NCBI GenBank assembly: GCA_002500665.1
Contig: DLRY01000015.1
Coordinates: 1-10,556 of the forward strand
Reading direction: 5' to 3'
Length of the DNA stretch: 10,556 nt
Source of the DNA: Opitutia bacterium UBA7876
GTDB lineage: Bacteria > Verrucomicrobiota > Verrucomicrobiia > Opitutales > Seribacteraceae
Shown in pieces: positions 1 to 6,385 of the stretch. The translations under genes were made by a program, and so were the position numbers. Position 1 is the first letter of the stretch. Every line of letters begins with the position of its first letter. The notes below the pieces were generated by a model. The model was not told the origin of the DNA. It searched no databases and saw only the letters and a list, made by a program, of their open reading frames with translations.

Positions 1-434
1 CCGAAGATTCCGCCGATAAAGGGAGCCTGTAAGATCAAGTTTGGGAGAAAGTAGCGCATCCCGTAGAGCCTTCCGAGGGGGGGTACCTTGCCTTGCAGGT
101 CGACGATCCTGATGTTGAGGAAGGATTTCCCAATGGTCTGGCCTCGCTTTGCAAGAAGGTACCCGTGCAGCAGAAGAAACAGGATCTGGCCTCCTGCGAA
201 AATGACCACGATGTCCTCGAGGGAATATCCTCCGCCATGTTGGAGCGCCCGTTCCAACCCAGCCTGAAAGAACCCCGTCATGAGCTCGACCACGAAGATC
301 ACCGGCAAGGCCACGATGACGTCGATGAGGACGGCTCCAAGCCGCTTCCATCTGCCAGCCAGAGTCGGGTTGCCGTTTATTGACTCAGGTAGATCGCTCT
401 TTTCCGAGATGCTTGAATCGTTGGTCGAATCCAT
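1..434 (-). CDS. RDD-family integral membrane protein (3' end beyond window)
   Basis: The minus strand reads open from the ATG at 434 to the window edge, giving 144 residues of an unfinished protein. After a polar N-terminus of about 24 residues comes the RDD signature LAGRWKRLGAVLIDVIVALP (residues 25-44), with the Arg and Asp residues that name the family. This leads into a first membrane helix (about 32-54). A second helix lies at about 75-95. The conserved cytoplasmic stretch RGQTIGKSFLNIRIVD follows (97-112), and a third helix starts near 128. RDD proteins are small inner-membrane proteins of mostly unknown function; some have been linked to transport or stress tolerance. No clear Shine-Dalgarno precedes the ATG. 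A TATAAT on the minus strand at 469-474 would give a leader of about 28 bases. It is divergent from purT. Family membership is secure; the function is not known. Confidence 0.88.
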   Translation of the reverse strand, partial: MDSTNDSSISEKSDLPESINGNPTLAGRWKRLGAVLIDVIVALPVIFVVELMTGFFQAGLERALQHGGGYSLEDIVVIFAGGQILFLLLHGYLLAKRGQTIGKSFLNIRIVDLQGKVPPLGRLYGMRYFLPNLILQAPFIGGIF

Positions 435-468
435 TTCCCACAGTACTCTTTTTCATCTTGCTTTGCCT

Positions 469-495
469 ATTATAAGTTCGGGCTCGTTTTATAAT
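469..495. promoter_or_regulatory. Back-to-back -10 elements for the divergent RDD gene and purT
   Basis: A perfect TATAAT reads on the minus strand at 469-474 and another on the plus strand at 490-495, 15 bases apart in an AT-rich gap. They would give leaders of about 28 bases for the RDD gene and about 50 bases for purT. Neither has a good TTGACA-like hexamer at 16-18 bases, so only the -10 parts are supported. No purine-regulator operator or purine riboswitch was recognised. Confidence 0.4.
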
Positions 496-552
496 TTCGT
501 CGCTTTCTTTTAGGCTCGACCTGGGGGATCCTTTTGCTTGTTGATTAGTCTT

Positions 553-1740
553 ATGTCCGTTTCCATCGGTACCCCCTTCAAACCCACAGCCAAGAAAGTC
601 CTCCTTTGCGGATCGGGCGAATTGGGTAAGGAAGTAGTCCTTGAACTGCAGCGCTACGGTGTCGAGGTCATTGCACTCGACGCCTACCCCGACGCCCCCG
701 CCATGCAGGTGGCCGACCGCTCCCACGTCGTTTCCATGCTCGACGGCCCGGCCCTGCGGGCCGTGATCGAGTCGGAGAAACCGGATCTCGTGGTTCCTGA
801 GGTCGAGGCTATCGCGACCGAGGTCCTGGCCGACCTGGAGGCCTCCGTTTTCACCACCGTCATCCCTACCGCCCGGGCCACCCAATTGACCATGAACCGG
901 GAGGGGATCCGCCGCCTCGCGGCCGAGGAGCTTGGCCTCGAGACTTCCTCCTACCGATTTGCCGCCACGGAGGAAGAGTTCAGGTCCGCCATCGAGGAGA
1001 TCGGGCTGCCCTGCGTGGTCAAGCCCATCATGAGCTCCTCCGGAAAGGGACAGAGCACGGTCCGCTCTCCCGATGAGGTCGAACGGGCCTGGGAATACGC
1101 TCAAGCCGGAGGCCGGGCCGGACAAGGCAAGGTCATCGTGGAAGGCTTCGTCGACTTCGACTACGAGATTACCCAATTGACCATCCGCCATGCCGGTGGA
1201 ACCTCCTTTTGCGAGCCGATCGGCCATCTCCAAGTGGACGGCGACTATCGGGAGTCCTGGCAACCCCAGTCCATGAGCGATCGAGCCCGTGGGGCAGCCC
1301 GTCGCTGCGCCGAGGCCGTGACCGATGCCCTTGGGGGCTACGGTGTCTTTGGGGTCGAGCTATTCGTCAAGGGGGAGCGCGTTATCTTCAGCGAGGTCTC
1401 CCCCCGCCCTCACGACACCGGCATGGTCACCATGATCTCCCAGGATCTTTCTCAGTTCGCCCTCCACGCCCGGGCCATCCTCGGCTTGCCCATCCCGGCA
1501 ATCCGCCAGTTCGGGCCCTCCGCTTCAACCGTCATCCTGGTGGAGGGGGAATCGACCGACGTCTCCTTCGGGAACCTCGACGCGGCCCTCGGGCAACCCG
1601 ATACCCAGCTCCGTCTTTTCGGGAAGCCGGAGGTCAGCGGGCAGCGCCGCATGGGAGTGGCCCTCGCCCGGGGTGAAACGACCGACGAGGCCCGCGAGAA
1701 GGCGAAGGCTTGCGCGGGTGCCGTAAATGTCTGTCTCTAG
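553..1740 (+). CDS. purT: Formate-dependent phosphoribosylglycinamide formyltransferase (GAR transformylase 2)
   Basis: PurT makes formyl-GAR from GAR, formate and ATP in the third step of de novo purine synthesis, through a formyl-phosphate intermediate, in the cytoplasm. The 395-residue product (E. coli PurT has 392) aligns by eye along its whole length. It has the N-terminal GSGELGKE loop (20-27), the substrate-side PEVEAIATE (82-90), TMNREGIRRLAAEELGL (113-129), the ATP-grasp loop SSSGKGQS (161-168), GDYRESWQPQ (230-239), and the metal/ATP-binding FSEVSPRPHDTG (279-290). The C-terminal subdomain has RLFGKPE (354-360). ATG 553 was chosen because it matches the usual N-terminus (MSVSIGTPFKPTAKKV). 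An in-frame TTG at 538 would add five residues and has GGGGGA (523-528) 9 bases upstream, so it remains possible. The gene is GC-rich (about 65% in the row from 1321) and appears to stand alone. Confidence 0.97.
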   Translation: MSVSIGTPFKPTAKKVLLCGSGELGKEVVLELQRYGVEVIALDAYPDAPAMQVADRSHVVSMLDGPALRAVIESEKPDLVVPEVEAIATEVLADLEASVFTTVIPTARATQLTMNREGIRRLAAEELGLETSSYRFAATEEEFRSAIEEIGLPCVVKPIMSSSGKGQSTVRSPDEVERAWEYAQAGGRAGQGKVIVEGFVDFDYEITQLTIRHAGGTSFCEPIGHLQVDGDYRESWQPQSMSDRARGAARRCAEAVTDALGGYGVFGVELFVKGERVIFSEVSPRPHDTGMVTMISQDLSQFALHARAILGLPIPAIRQFGPSASTVILVEGESTDVSFGNLDAALGQPDTQLRLFGKPEVSGQRRMGVALARGETTDEAREKAKACAGAVNVCL

Positions 1741-1759
1741 GATTCCCAAAAAACCTGTT

Positions 1760-1768
1760 TGTTATAAT
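1760..1768 (+). promoter_or_regulatory. Extended -10 promoter of the small lipoprotein gene
   Basis: TGTTATAAT combines a perfect -10 hexamer (1763-1768) with the TGn extension, which can replace a -35 element; no good -35 is visible. It sits 20 bases past the purT stop. Transcription would start near 1775, about 28 bases before the ATG at 1803. This suggests the lipoprotein is transcribed separately from purT. Confidence 0.5.
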
Positions 1769-1802
1769 AGCCTAACCTTTGGCTTCGGGGTAGAATCTTC
1801 CG

Positions 1803-2345
1803 ATGAATCAATCATTTCTCATCCTACTCTTTCTATTAGTACTCGGCTGCACTCAATCCGCAACCGTTACGAAGGAGGACGAGGAGGCGATGGTCAAGGC
1901 CACCGACCTCGGAGGGCGGATCAAGGGATTTGTTATCGACCCTGCCAAGGAATCGCTGGTCAAGAACCTAGAATTCAATAATGGCTACCAGCTCGTTTAT
2001 ACGTTCTAGGACGCCGGATTCTTCATTCATCATGCGGTATCGGTCAGAAAGTCGGAATATGCCGCTCTCATTGACCAGAAGGCGAATGGTTTTGCGACTG
2101 AAGTCGCTTTCAAGAAAGCGGAGCCAGTTAAAAGGAACGACCTTTTTTCATGGGGAGATGAGTCAATCTTTAGCCTTATGAAAAGAAAAAGAGACGGGGC
2201 TCTTTTGGGAAACATGTTAATCGCTCGGAAGGGTAATCTTTCGGTCTTTCTGGTGTTCGTAGGTATTTTCTTTGAGGATCCCGAATCGATTCGGGGTCTT
2301 CTGGAACCCAAACTGAAGGCTGCGGAGCGTCTCCCCGGGCCGTGA
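1803..2345 (+). pseudogene. Small secreted lipoprotein gene interrupted by an in-frame amber codon
   Basis: From ATG 1803 the frame encodes 68 residues and meets TAG at 2007-2009. The same frame then runs open for 111 more codons to TGA at 2343-2345, so the intact product would be about 180 residues. The N-terminus is a short hydrophobic signal ending in VLGC, with Cys16 as the likely lipidated residue and Thr17 after it. There is no Lys or Arg in the n-region, which is atypical. Residues 17-68 are hydrophilic. The part after the stop reads like normal protein, for example DAGFFIHHAVSVRKSEYAAL directly after it and LFVGI-type hydrophobic stretches followed by EDPESIRGLLEPKLKAAERL near the end. 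One base change (GAG, CAG or AAG to TAG) would explain the interruption. Alternatives are a sequencing error, readthrough, or a genuine 68-residue lipoprotein. I do not recognise the family. The region is AT-rich compared with purT (about 37% GC in the row from 2161). Confidence 0.6.
2274..2301. repeat. 28-base inverted repeat with a perfect 16-base palindromic core
   Basis: CCCGAATCGATTCGGG at 2280-2295 is a perfect palindrome. Outward to 2274 and 2301 the bases still pair in RNA with three G-U wobbles, allowing a stem of about 12-14 pairs with a TCGA tip. It lies in the distal half of the interrupted lipoprotein frame, 51 bases before its TGA. No T-run follows, so it is not a standard intrinsic terminator. 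Confidence 0.6.
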
Positions 2346-2426
2346 CCAGTTGGCTGCCCGAGATTCGTTTCAGGAAGGCTGGCGAATGAAGTCGCCAATT
2401 TGCCTACGGTTGTTTTCCATCCTTTC

Positions 2427-2768
2427 ATGAATGAATTCAAGGAGCTTCTCGGTTTGCTCGAGCAATTCCGCGACGAGCGCGAATGGGGCCAGTTTCACGA
2501 CTCCAAGAACCTCGCCCTGGCGCTCTCCATCGAGGCGGCCGAGCTGAACGAGCTCTTCCTCTGGAAGAAGGAGGATGAGGCCGAGCAGGTCGACCGGGCC
2601 AAACTCCGCGAGGAACTGGCCGACGTCTTCGCCTACGCCATCATGCTGGCCGGCCGGCACGGACTGGAGGTTTACGATATCGTGAAGGAAAAGATCGCCA
2701 AGAATGCCGCCAAGTATCCCGTGGAAAAGTCCAAGGGTAGCGCCGCCAAGTACGACGACCTGTCCTAG
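2427..2768 (+). CDS. MazG-like nucleotide pyrophosphohydrolase
   Basis: A 113-residue all-alpha protein of the MazG-like/RS21-C6 (dCTPase-type) superfamily. These enzymes hydrolyse (d)NTPs to (d)NMP and pyrophosphate, often clearing non-canonical nucleotides. The metal-binding ExxE...ExxD pattern is visible: E36-A-A-E39 in LSIEAAELNELFLW, then E63-L-A-D66 in EELADVFAYAIMLAGR. The N-terminal FRDEREWGQFHDSKNLALAL (14-33) and C-terminal KNAAKYPVEKSKGSAAKY (92-109) are typical of the short single-domain subfamily. ATG 2427 gives the usual N-terminus; a TTG at 2400 would add nine atypical residues. No Shine-Dalgarno is clear. Its stop overlaps that of the convergent hydrolase gene. The exact nucleotide substrate cannot be read from the sequence. 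Confidence 0.92.
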   Translation: MNEFKELLGLLEQFRDEREWGQFHDSKNLALALSIEAAELNELFLWKKEDEAEQVDRAKLREELADVFAYAIMLAGRHGLEVYDIVKEKIAKNAAKYPVEKSKGSAAKYDDLS

Positions 2769-4084
2769 TCCGACTCCAGCCCCGCGGTGTTTACTGCGAT
2801 AACCCGGTAGGCATGCTTGTTGCCCGGCTTGGCTTCCTCGTCCATGTAGGTCATCTCAACGAGGGGAAAGGACGGTGTGTCGCTGTACTGAAGACCTTGG
2901 AAGAGAGGCCGTCCGAAGCGGTTGGCCGGTTTCTCGGGCACCGTCGCGATCCGCTTTCCGTCGCGCTCGATCACGAAATGGGATAGCCCGCTCTCCAAGT
3001 CCGCCCGGGCCTTCCAGGTCAGGACCTTGCCTTTGCGCTTGAGATGAGTGGGCGATGGTGGAGGAGTCTTGTCCGGAACTTCCGTATCCTCGACGAATTG
3101 CATCCATAGCCGGGCCGTGCGGGCGTCGGGCAGCCAGACCGCTTTCCTCGGAGGGCCCTTGAACTTGTCCGCGGGTACCGCCTTCCGGCCGAGAAGCGGA
3201 GCGAGCCAAGCCTTGTCCGCCGGCATGGGTCGGAGTGAACCACCCTGCTTAGTGGGCAGGCGTTGCTTAAGGCACGCATCGAGCCATGGGATGGCCATAT
3301 AGCGAGAGTTTCCGCACTCATGAGCGGAGAGCGGATCGACCGCCACCCCGATCAACCCGCCGGCCCCGCGCACCTTTGCAAAGAAAGCCTCGTTGGCCGG
3401 CCAGACCCGGGCGAAGCGTCCCGTCTTGACCGTAACGCCCTCCTTGGTTCCCGGGTTGCAGATCATGGGCACCTGGAGGGCCGCGGGGGGCAGTTCGTGC
3501 GGTTTGATGGAGGTCCGGTCGGGGTTGGTCTCGAAGAGAGGAACCCCGGATCGCAGCCAGGTGGCGGCCACCCGATCGGGGTACAAAAGAGTCATCCCAC
3601 CCACCCAGTGTCCGCCTCCGCTATGTCCCCAGAGGGCCCATGGAACGGTGGCGAGTTCGGGGTGACCGCTCTTCTTGCCGAGGTCCTCGAGGCCCTTCAG
3701 GAAAGCCTTGCCCGAGCCGTTTCTCGGGTCGCACCACATCTGGCAATCGGCCTTGCCGGGTTGCTCGTAGGAGGGGCTCAGCAAGGCGCACTGGTGCTTG
3801 CGGGCCAGCGCCTGCCAGTGAAGGTCCCAGGCTCCCGTGAGTCCCGACTTGCAGGAACCCTCCCCGCATCCGTGCTGGTGGACGACCACTCCGCGCAGTT
3901 TTTTCACCCCTTCGGGTATCCAGACCGCATACTTGACGGGAAAGATCAGTTCCCCCGGCTTGGCCGAGGCCTCGTAGCGCACGCGGTAGTAGGGGGGCTC
4001 GGCATCCGGGTAGGCGTCGTAGGGCGGGTTTTGGGCCGACAGGGCGCAGGCCGGAAAAAGAAGGAGGATTAGGGTTTTTCTCAT
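2765..4084 (-). CDS. Secreted alpha/beta hydrolase with C-terminal FN3-like domain
   Basis: A 439-residue protein starting with a signal peptide (MRKTLILLLFPACALSAQ, cleavage likely after Ala17), so it is probably periplasmic or exported. The hydrolase core has an oxyanion-type HQHGCG (69-74), the nucleophile elbow GHSGGG (153-158, nucleophile Ser155) and a plausible catalytic His255 in PLSAHECG. The acid residue cannot be assigned by eye. Paired cysteines (C73/C78, C114/C118) suggest disulfides. From about 340 a Pro-rich linker leads to a beta-rich domain (LTWKARAD, HFVIERDGKRIATV, YRVIAVNTAGLESD) that looks like fibronectin type III, a common carbohydrate- or surface-related accessory in secreted enzymes. 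ATG 4084 was chosen because it starts the signal peptide; a TTG at 4117 extends the frame by 11 residues. It is most likely an esterase or depolymerase-like enzyme. The substrate is unknown. Confidence 0.85.
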   Translation of the reverse strand: MRKTLILLLFPACALSAQNPPYDAYPDAEPPYYRVRYEASAKPGELIFPVKYAVWIPEGVKKLRGVVVHQHGCGEGSCKSGLTGAWDLHWQALARKHQCALLSPSYEQPGKADCQMWCDPRNGSGKAFLKGLEDLGKKSGHPELATVPWALWGHSGGGHWVGGMTLLYPDRVAATWLRSGVPLFETNPDRTSIKPHELPPAALQVPMICNPGTKEGVTVKTGRFARVWPANEAFFAKVRGAGGLIGVAVDPLSAHECGNSRYMAIPWLDACLKQRLPTKQGGSLRPMPADKAWLAPLLGRKAVPADKFKGPPRKAVWLPDARTARLWMQFVEDTEVPDKTPPPSPTHLKRKGKVLTWKARADLESGLSHFVIERDGKRIATVPEKPANRFGRPLFQGLQYSDTPSFPLVEMTYMDEEAKPGNKHAYRVIAVNTAGLESD

Positions 4085-4181
4085 CAGTTTCCGAACCTTG
4101 CGCGTCCCTCTTATCAAGGCAAGTTTGTTAATAATCTGTGAATAACGTCGCTATTTCCCCGGCTATCAGTAGGGTTGGAAA

Positions 4182-5561
4182 ATGTCTTTTCAATCCATGG
4201 GCCTTGGCCCCAACATTTTGCGGGCCATCGAGGAGTCCGGTTACGAAGAGCCAACACCCATCCAGGCCGAGGCCATCCCCCTTATTCTCGAGGGTAAGGA
4301 CCTGACCGGCATCGCTCAGACCGGGACGGGCAAGACGGCGGCCTTTACCCTCCCCATGCTGGCCATCCTCGAGCGCCTCGGAAAGGATCGGTCCCGCCAC
4401 CGCCAGACCCGGGCCCTGGTCATTTCGCCTACCCGCGAGCTGGTCGTCCAGATTCACGACAACGTCGAGGCCTATGCCAAGCATCTTCCTCTGCGCGTGG
4501 CGACCGTCTACGGCGGGGTGGGGGATGGTCCCCAGAAAAAAGCCCTGCGCAAGGGCGTGGAGCTGGTCATCGCCACCCCCGGGCGCCTCATGGACCTCAT
4601 GGACCAGGGCTGCGCAGATTTTTCGGGCCTCGAGTTCCTCGTTCTCGACGAAGCCGACCGCATGCTCGACATGGGCTTCCTCCCCAACATCCGCCGGATC
4701 GTTCGGGATCTTCCCAAGAAGGATCGCCAAACCCTTCTTTTCTCCGCCACCCTTTCGCGCGACATCGAGAAGCTCACTCACGATTTTCAGCACGAGCCGA
4801 AAACCGTTGAAATCGGCCGTCGCTCCAACCCCGCCGATACCGTCGAGCAATTCATTCACGAGGTTCCCAAGGCCCAGAAAATCGGTCTGCTCAAGCATCT
4901 CCTGCAGGACAACCAAATGTATTCCGTGCTCGTCTTTACCCGTACCAAGTATTTGGCCGACCGGGTGGCCAAGCAGCTCGGGCGCAGTGGCATCAGCACG
5001 GGGGCCCTTCATTCCAACCGGACCCAAAACCAGCGGGCGCGGGCTCTTCAGGAATTCAAGGACGGCAAGATCCGGGTCCTTGTGGCCACCGACATCGCGG
5101 CCCGAGGCATCGACGTCGACGGCATCACCCACGTGATCAATTACGATTTCCCTCCCCACACCGAGGACTACGTCCACCGCATCGGGCGAACCGGGCGGGC
5201 CAATATGGACGGGGTTGCCATCTCCTTTCTTACCGCCGCCGACAGGGACGCCCTGCGTGCTCTCGAGCGCTTCATCCGCCGCTCCATCCAGATCCGCAAA
5301 CCGATCGGATTCGTGTGCAGTCCCGATACCGACCCGCCTCCAAGCCGTTGTCGCAACCGCCCTTCCCGTGTCCCAAGGAAAGGGAAAGGCAAACCCCGCA
5401 AGGGCGGGGGGAACCATTCCAAGGGAGGAGGAGGCAAGCGCTCCGGCGGCGACGGTCAACCCCGGGGCGAAGTTCGTTCCGGCGGTGGTCGTCCCTTCGG
5501 TTCCACTTCCGGGGGAAGCTCCGGACGCCGAACCAACCGCACCCGCCGCTCCTTTCGCTGA
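4182..5561 (+). CDS. rhlE: DEAD-box ATP-dependent RNA helicase, RhlE type
   Basis: A 459-residue helicase that unwinds or remodels RNA, in bacteria usually in ribosome assembly, mRNA turnover and cold adaptation. All motifs are present in order: Q motif (GYEEPTPIQ, 20-28), I AQTGTGKT (45-52), Ia PTREL (83-87), GG (111-112), Ib TPGR (132-135), II DEAD (156-159), III SAT (188-190), IV VFTRT (251-255), V ARGIDV (307-312) and VI HRIGRTGR (332-339). After about residue 380 comes a low-complexity tail rich in Gly, Arg, Lys and Ser, likely an RNA-binding, disordered extension. Overall order and length fit RhlE better than SrmB, DbpA (no DbpA RNA-binding domain) or DeaD (too short). ATG 4182 lies just after AGGGTTGGAA, a weak Shine-Dalgarno. 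It is divergent from the hydrolase, with 97 bases between the starts. GC is about 67% in the row from 4561. Confidence 0.93.
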   Translation: MSFQSMGLGPNILRAIEESGYEEPTPIQAEAIPLILEGKDLTGIAQTGTGKTAAFTLPMLAILERLGKDRSRHRQTRALVISPTRELVVQIHDNVEAYAKHLPLRVATVYGGVGDGPQKKALRKGVELVIATPGRLMDLMDQGCADFSGLEFLVLDEADRMLDMGFLPNIRRIVRDLPKKDRQTLLFSATLSRDIEKLTHDFQHEPKTVEIGRRSNPADTVEQFIHEVPKAQKIGLLKHLLQDNQMYSVLVFTRTKYLADRVAKQLGRSGISTGALHSNRTQNQRARALQEFKDGKIRVLVATDIAARGIDVDGITHVINYDFPPHTEDYVHRIGRTGRANMDGVAISFLTAADRDALRALERFIRRSIQIRKPIGFVCSPDTDPPPSRCRNRPSRVPRKGKGKPRKGGGNHSKGGGGKRSGGDGQPRGEVRSGGGRPFGSTSGGSSGRRTNRTRRSFR

Positions 5562-5581
5562 AAAGTAGGGTTAGTTGGAAA

Positions 5582-5607
5582 AAGACTTGCGAGACCTGTC
5601 TTCTTTT
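5582..5607 (+). terminator. Possible weak terminator after the helicase
   Basis: AAGAC (5582-5586) can pair with GTCTT (5598-5602) around an 11-base loop, and CTTTTTT follows. The stem is only five pairs and AT-rich, so termination here is uncertain. Confidence 0.25.
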
Positions 5608-5636
5608 TTGGTCTTTGAATTTTCTTTTGCTATCAT
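5608..5636 (+). promoter_or_regulatory. Possible promoter of the ABC operon, placing the transcript start at the GTG
   Basis: TTGGTC (5608-5613) and TATCAT (5631-5636) are spaced by exactly 17 bases and match the sigma-70 hexamers at 3 of 6 and 5 of 6 positions. Transcription would begin near 5643, which is the GTG start codon of the ABC ATPase, so the message could be leaderless. No Shine-Dalgarno is present upstream, in keeping with this idea. Confidence 0.35.
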
Positions 5637-5642
5637 GGCTTT

Positions 5643-6338
5643 GTGACCAATCAAAATCCTACTAAAATCATTACTAGGTCTCCAGCCCTCGAAGTTGCCG
5701 GGGTGAAGAAGTCTTTTGGCTCGATCCCCGTCCTCCGTGGGGTTGATCTTACTTTGGAAGCAGGTGAGCGAGTTGCGTTAATGGGGCCCAGCGGAAGCGG
5801 GAAATCAACGTTGCTTAATTGCATTTGCGGAATCGAGGCATTTGATCGCGGGGAAATTAGTATCGCCGGCAAGCCATTGAGCGCGCTCAGCCAAAGGCAA
5901 CTTGAGAATCTAAGGAGGAATTCGATCGGTTATGTCTTCCAATCATTCAACTTACTACCAACCCTTACCGCTTTTGAGAATATCGAGTTTCCAGCCCAAT
6001 TGGCGGGCGTTGATAGGGATGAAAGAATGGACAGGGTCATGCATTTGCTGGAATCCGTAGGACTCAAAAAAAGGGCGGGACATTTGCCGGATGCCCTTAG
6101 CGGCGGCGAGCGTCAACGAGTTGCCCTAGCCCGTGCCCTCGTCCATAGACCGGTCTTGGTTCTGGCGGATGAGCCAACGGGTAGCCTTGATACGGAAAAC
6201 GGTAGGCAGGTCCTCGAGTTGATAGAGTCGCTGTCCAAGGAGCATCGGACTTCGGTGCTCTTGGTCACTCACGATCATGCGTCCACCCGCATATGCGATC
6301 GAGTGATATCGATGACTGATGGTGCCTTGGTTTCCTGA
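5643..6338 (+). CDS. ABC transporter ATP-binding protein, LolD/MacB/YbbA type
   Basis: A 231-residue nucleotide-binding subunit that powers an FtsX/MacB-type permease (mechanotransmission class) on the cytoplasmic side of the inner membrane. Visible elements: Walker A GPSGSGKST (48-56), Q-loop Q100 in GYVFQSFNLLPTLTAFEN (97-113, the typical stretch for this subfamily), signature LSGGERQRVALARAL (152-166), Walker B VLVLADEP (171-178, catalytic Glu177), D-loop SLD (181-183), and H-loop His210 in LLVTHD. The length is normal. The start is GTG at 5643; no ATG gives a better N-terminus. The next gene follows within 5-47 bases, so the two form an operon with the AttH-like gene. GC (about 52% in the row from 5821) is well below that of the helicase upstream. 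LolD itself is less likely because the permease partner is the large duplicated type. Confidence 0.95.
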   Translation: MTNQNPTKIITRSPALEVAGVKKSFGSIPVLRGVDLTLEAGERVALMGPSGSGKSTLLNCICGIEAFDRGEISIAGKPLSALSQRQLENLRRNSIGYVFQSFNLLPTLTAFENIEFPAQLAGVDRDERMDRVMHLLESVGLKKRAGHLPDALSGGERQRVALARALVHRPVLVLADEPTGSLDTENGRQVLELIESLSKEHRTSVLLVTHDHASTRICDRVISMTDGALVS

Positions 6339-6375
6339 TCGAAGTGCCGTTGCAGCCTAAAACTTTCGGACTCTT

Positions 6376-6380
6376 AAGGA
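6376..6380 (+). promoter_or_regulatory. Shine-Dalgarno AAGGA supporting the permease ATG at 6386
   Basis: AAGGA lies 5 bases before ATG 6386. It is one of the few good ribosome-binding sites in the window. The alternative GTG at 6344 lacks one but would sit 5 bases after the ATPase stop. Confidence 0.45.
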
Positions 6381-6385
6381 CCATA

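Noticed and set aside
385..1263. A 292-codon minus-strand open frame opposite purT
   Set aside because: It is antisense to a fully conserved purT and overlaps the RDD gene in another frame. Composition is that of a shadow frame.
3263..4072. A 269-codon plus-strand open frame opposite the hydrolase
   Set aside because: It is antisense to a gene with a signal peptide and a GHSGGG motif, and has no recognisable domain.
4137..4145. TGTGAATAA, a DnaA-box-like TTATTCACA on the minus strand
   Set aside because: A single match is expected by chance at a rate of about 0.3 per window. No cluster, AT-rich unwinding region or origin genes are near.
5394..5409. GC-rich hairpin CCCCGC-AAGG-GCGGGG in the helicase tail
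   Set aside because: It is explained by Gly/Lys/Arg codons in a low-complexity GC-rich stretch and lies well inside the gene.
4128..5459. A 443-codon minus-strand open frame opposite the helicase
   Set aside because: It lies wholly opposite a helicase with every motif intact. Long antisense frames are expected in GC-rich codons, and its translation is Gly/Asp/Leu-rich with no recognisable domain.
5215..5568. Possible frameshift in the helicase C-terminus because another plus frame is also open
   Set aside because: The main frame runs without a break into a typical basic Gly/Ser/Arg tail. The other frame is only an Ala/Pro-rich shadow.
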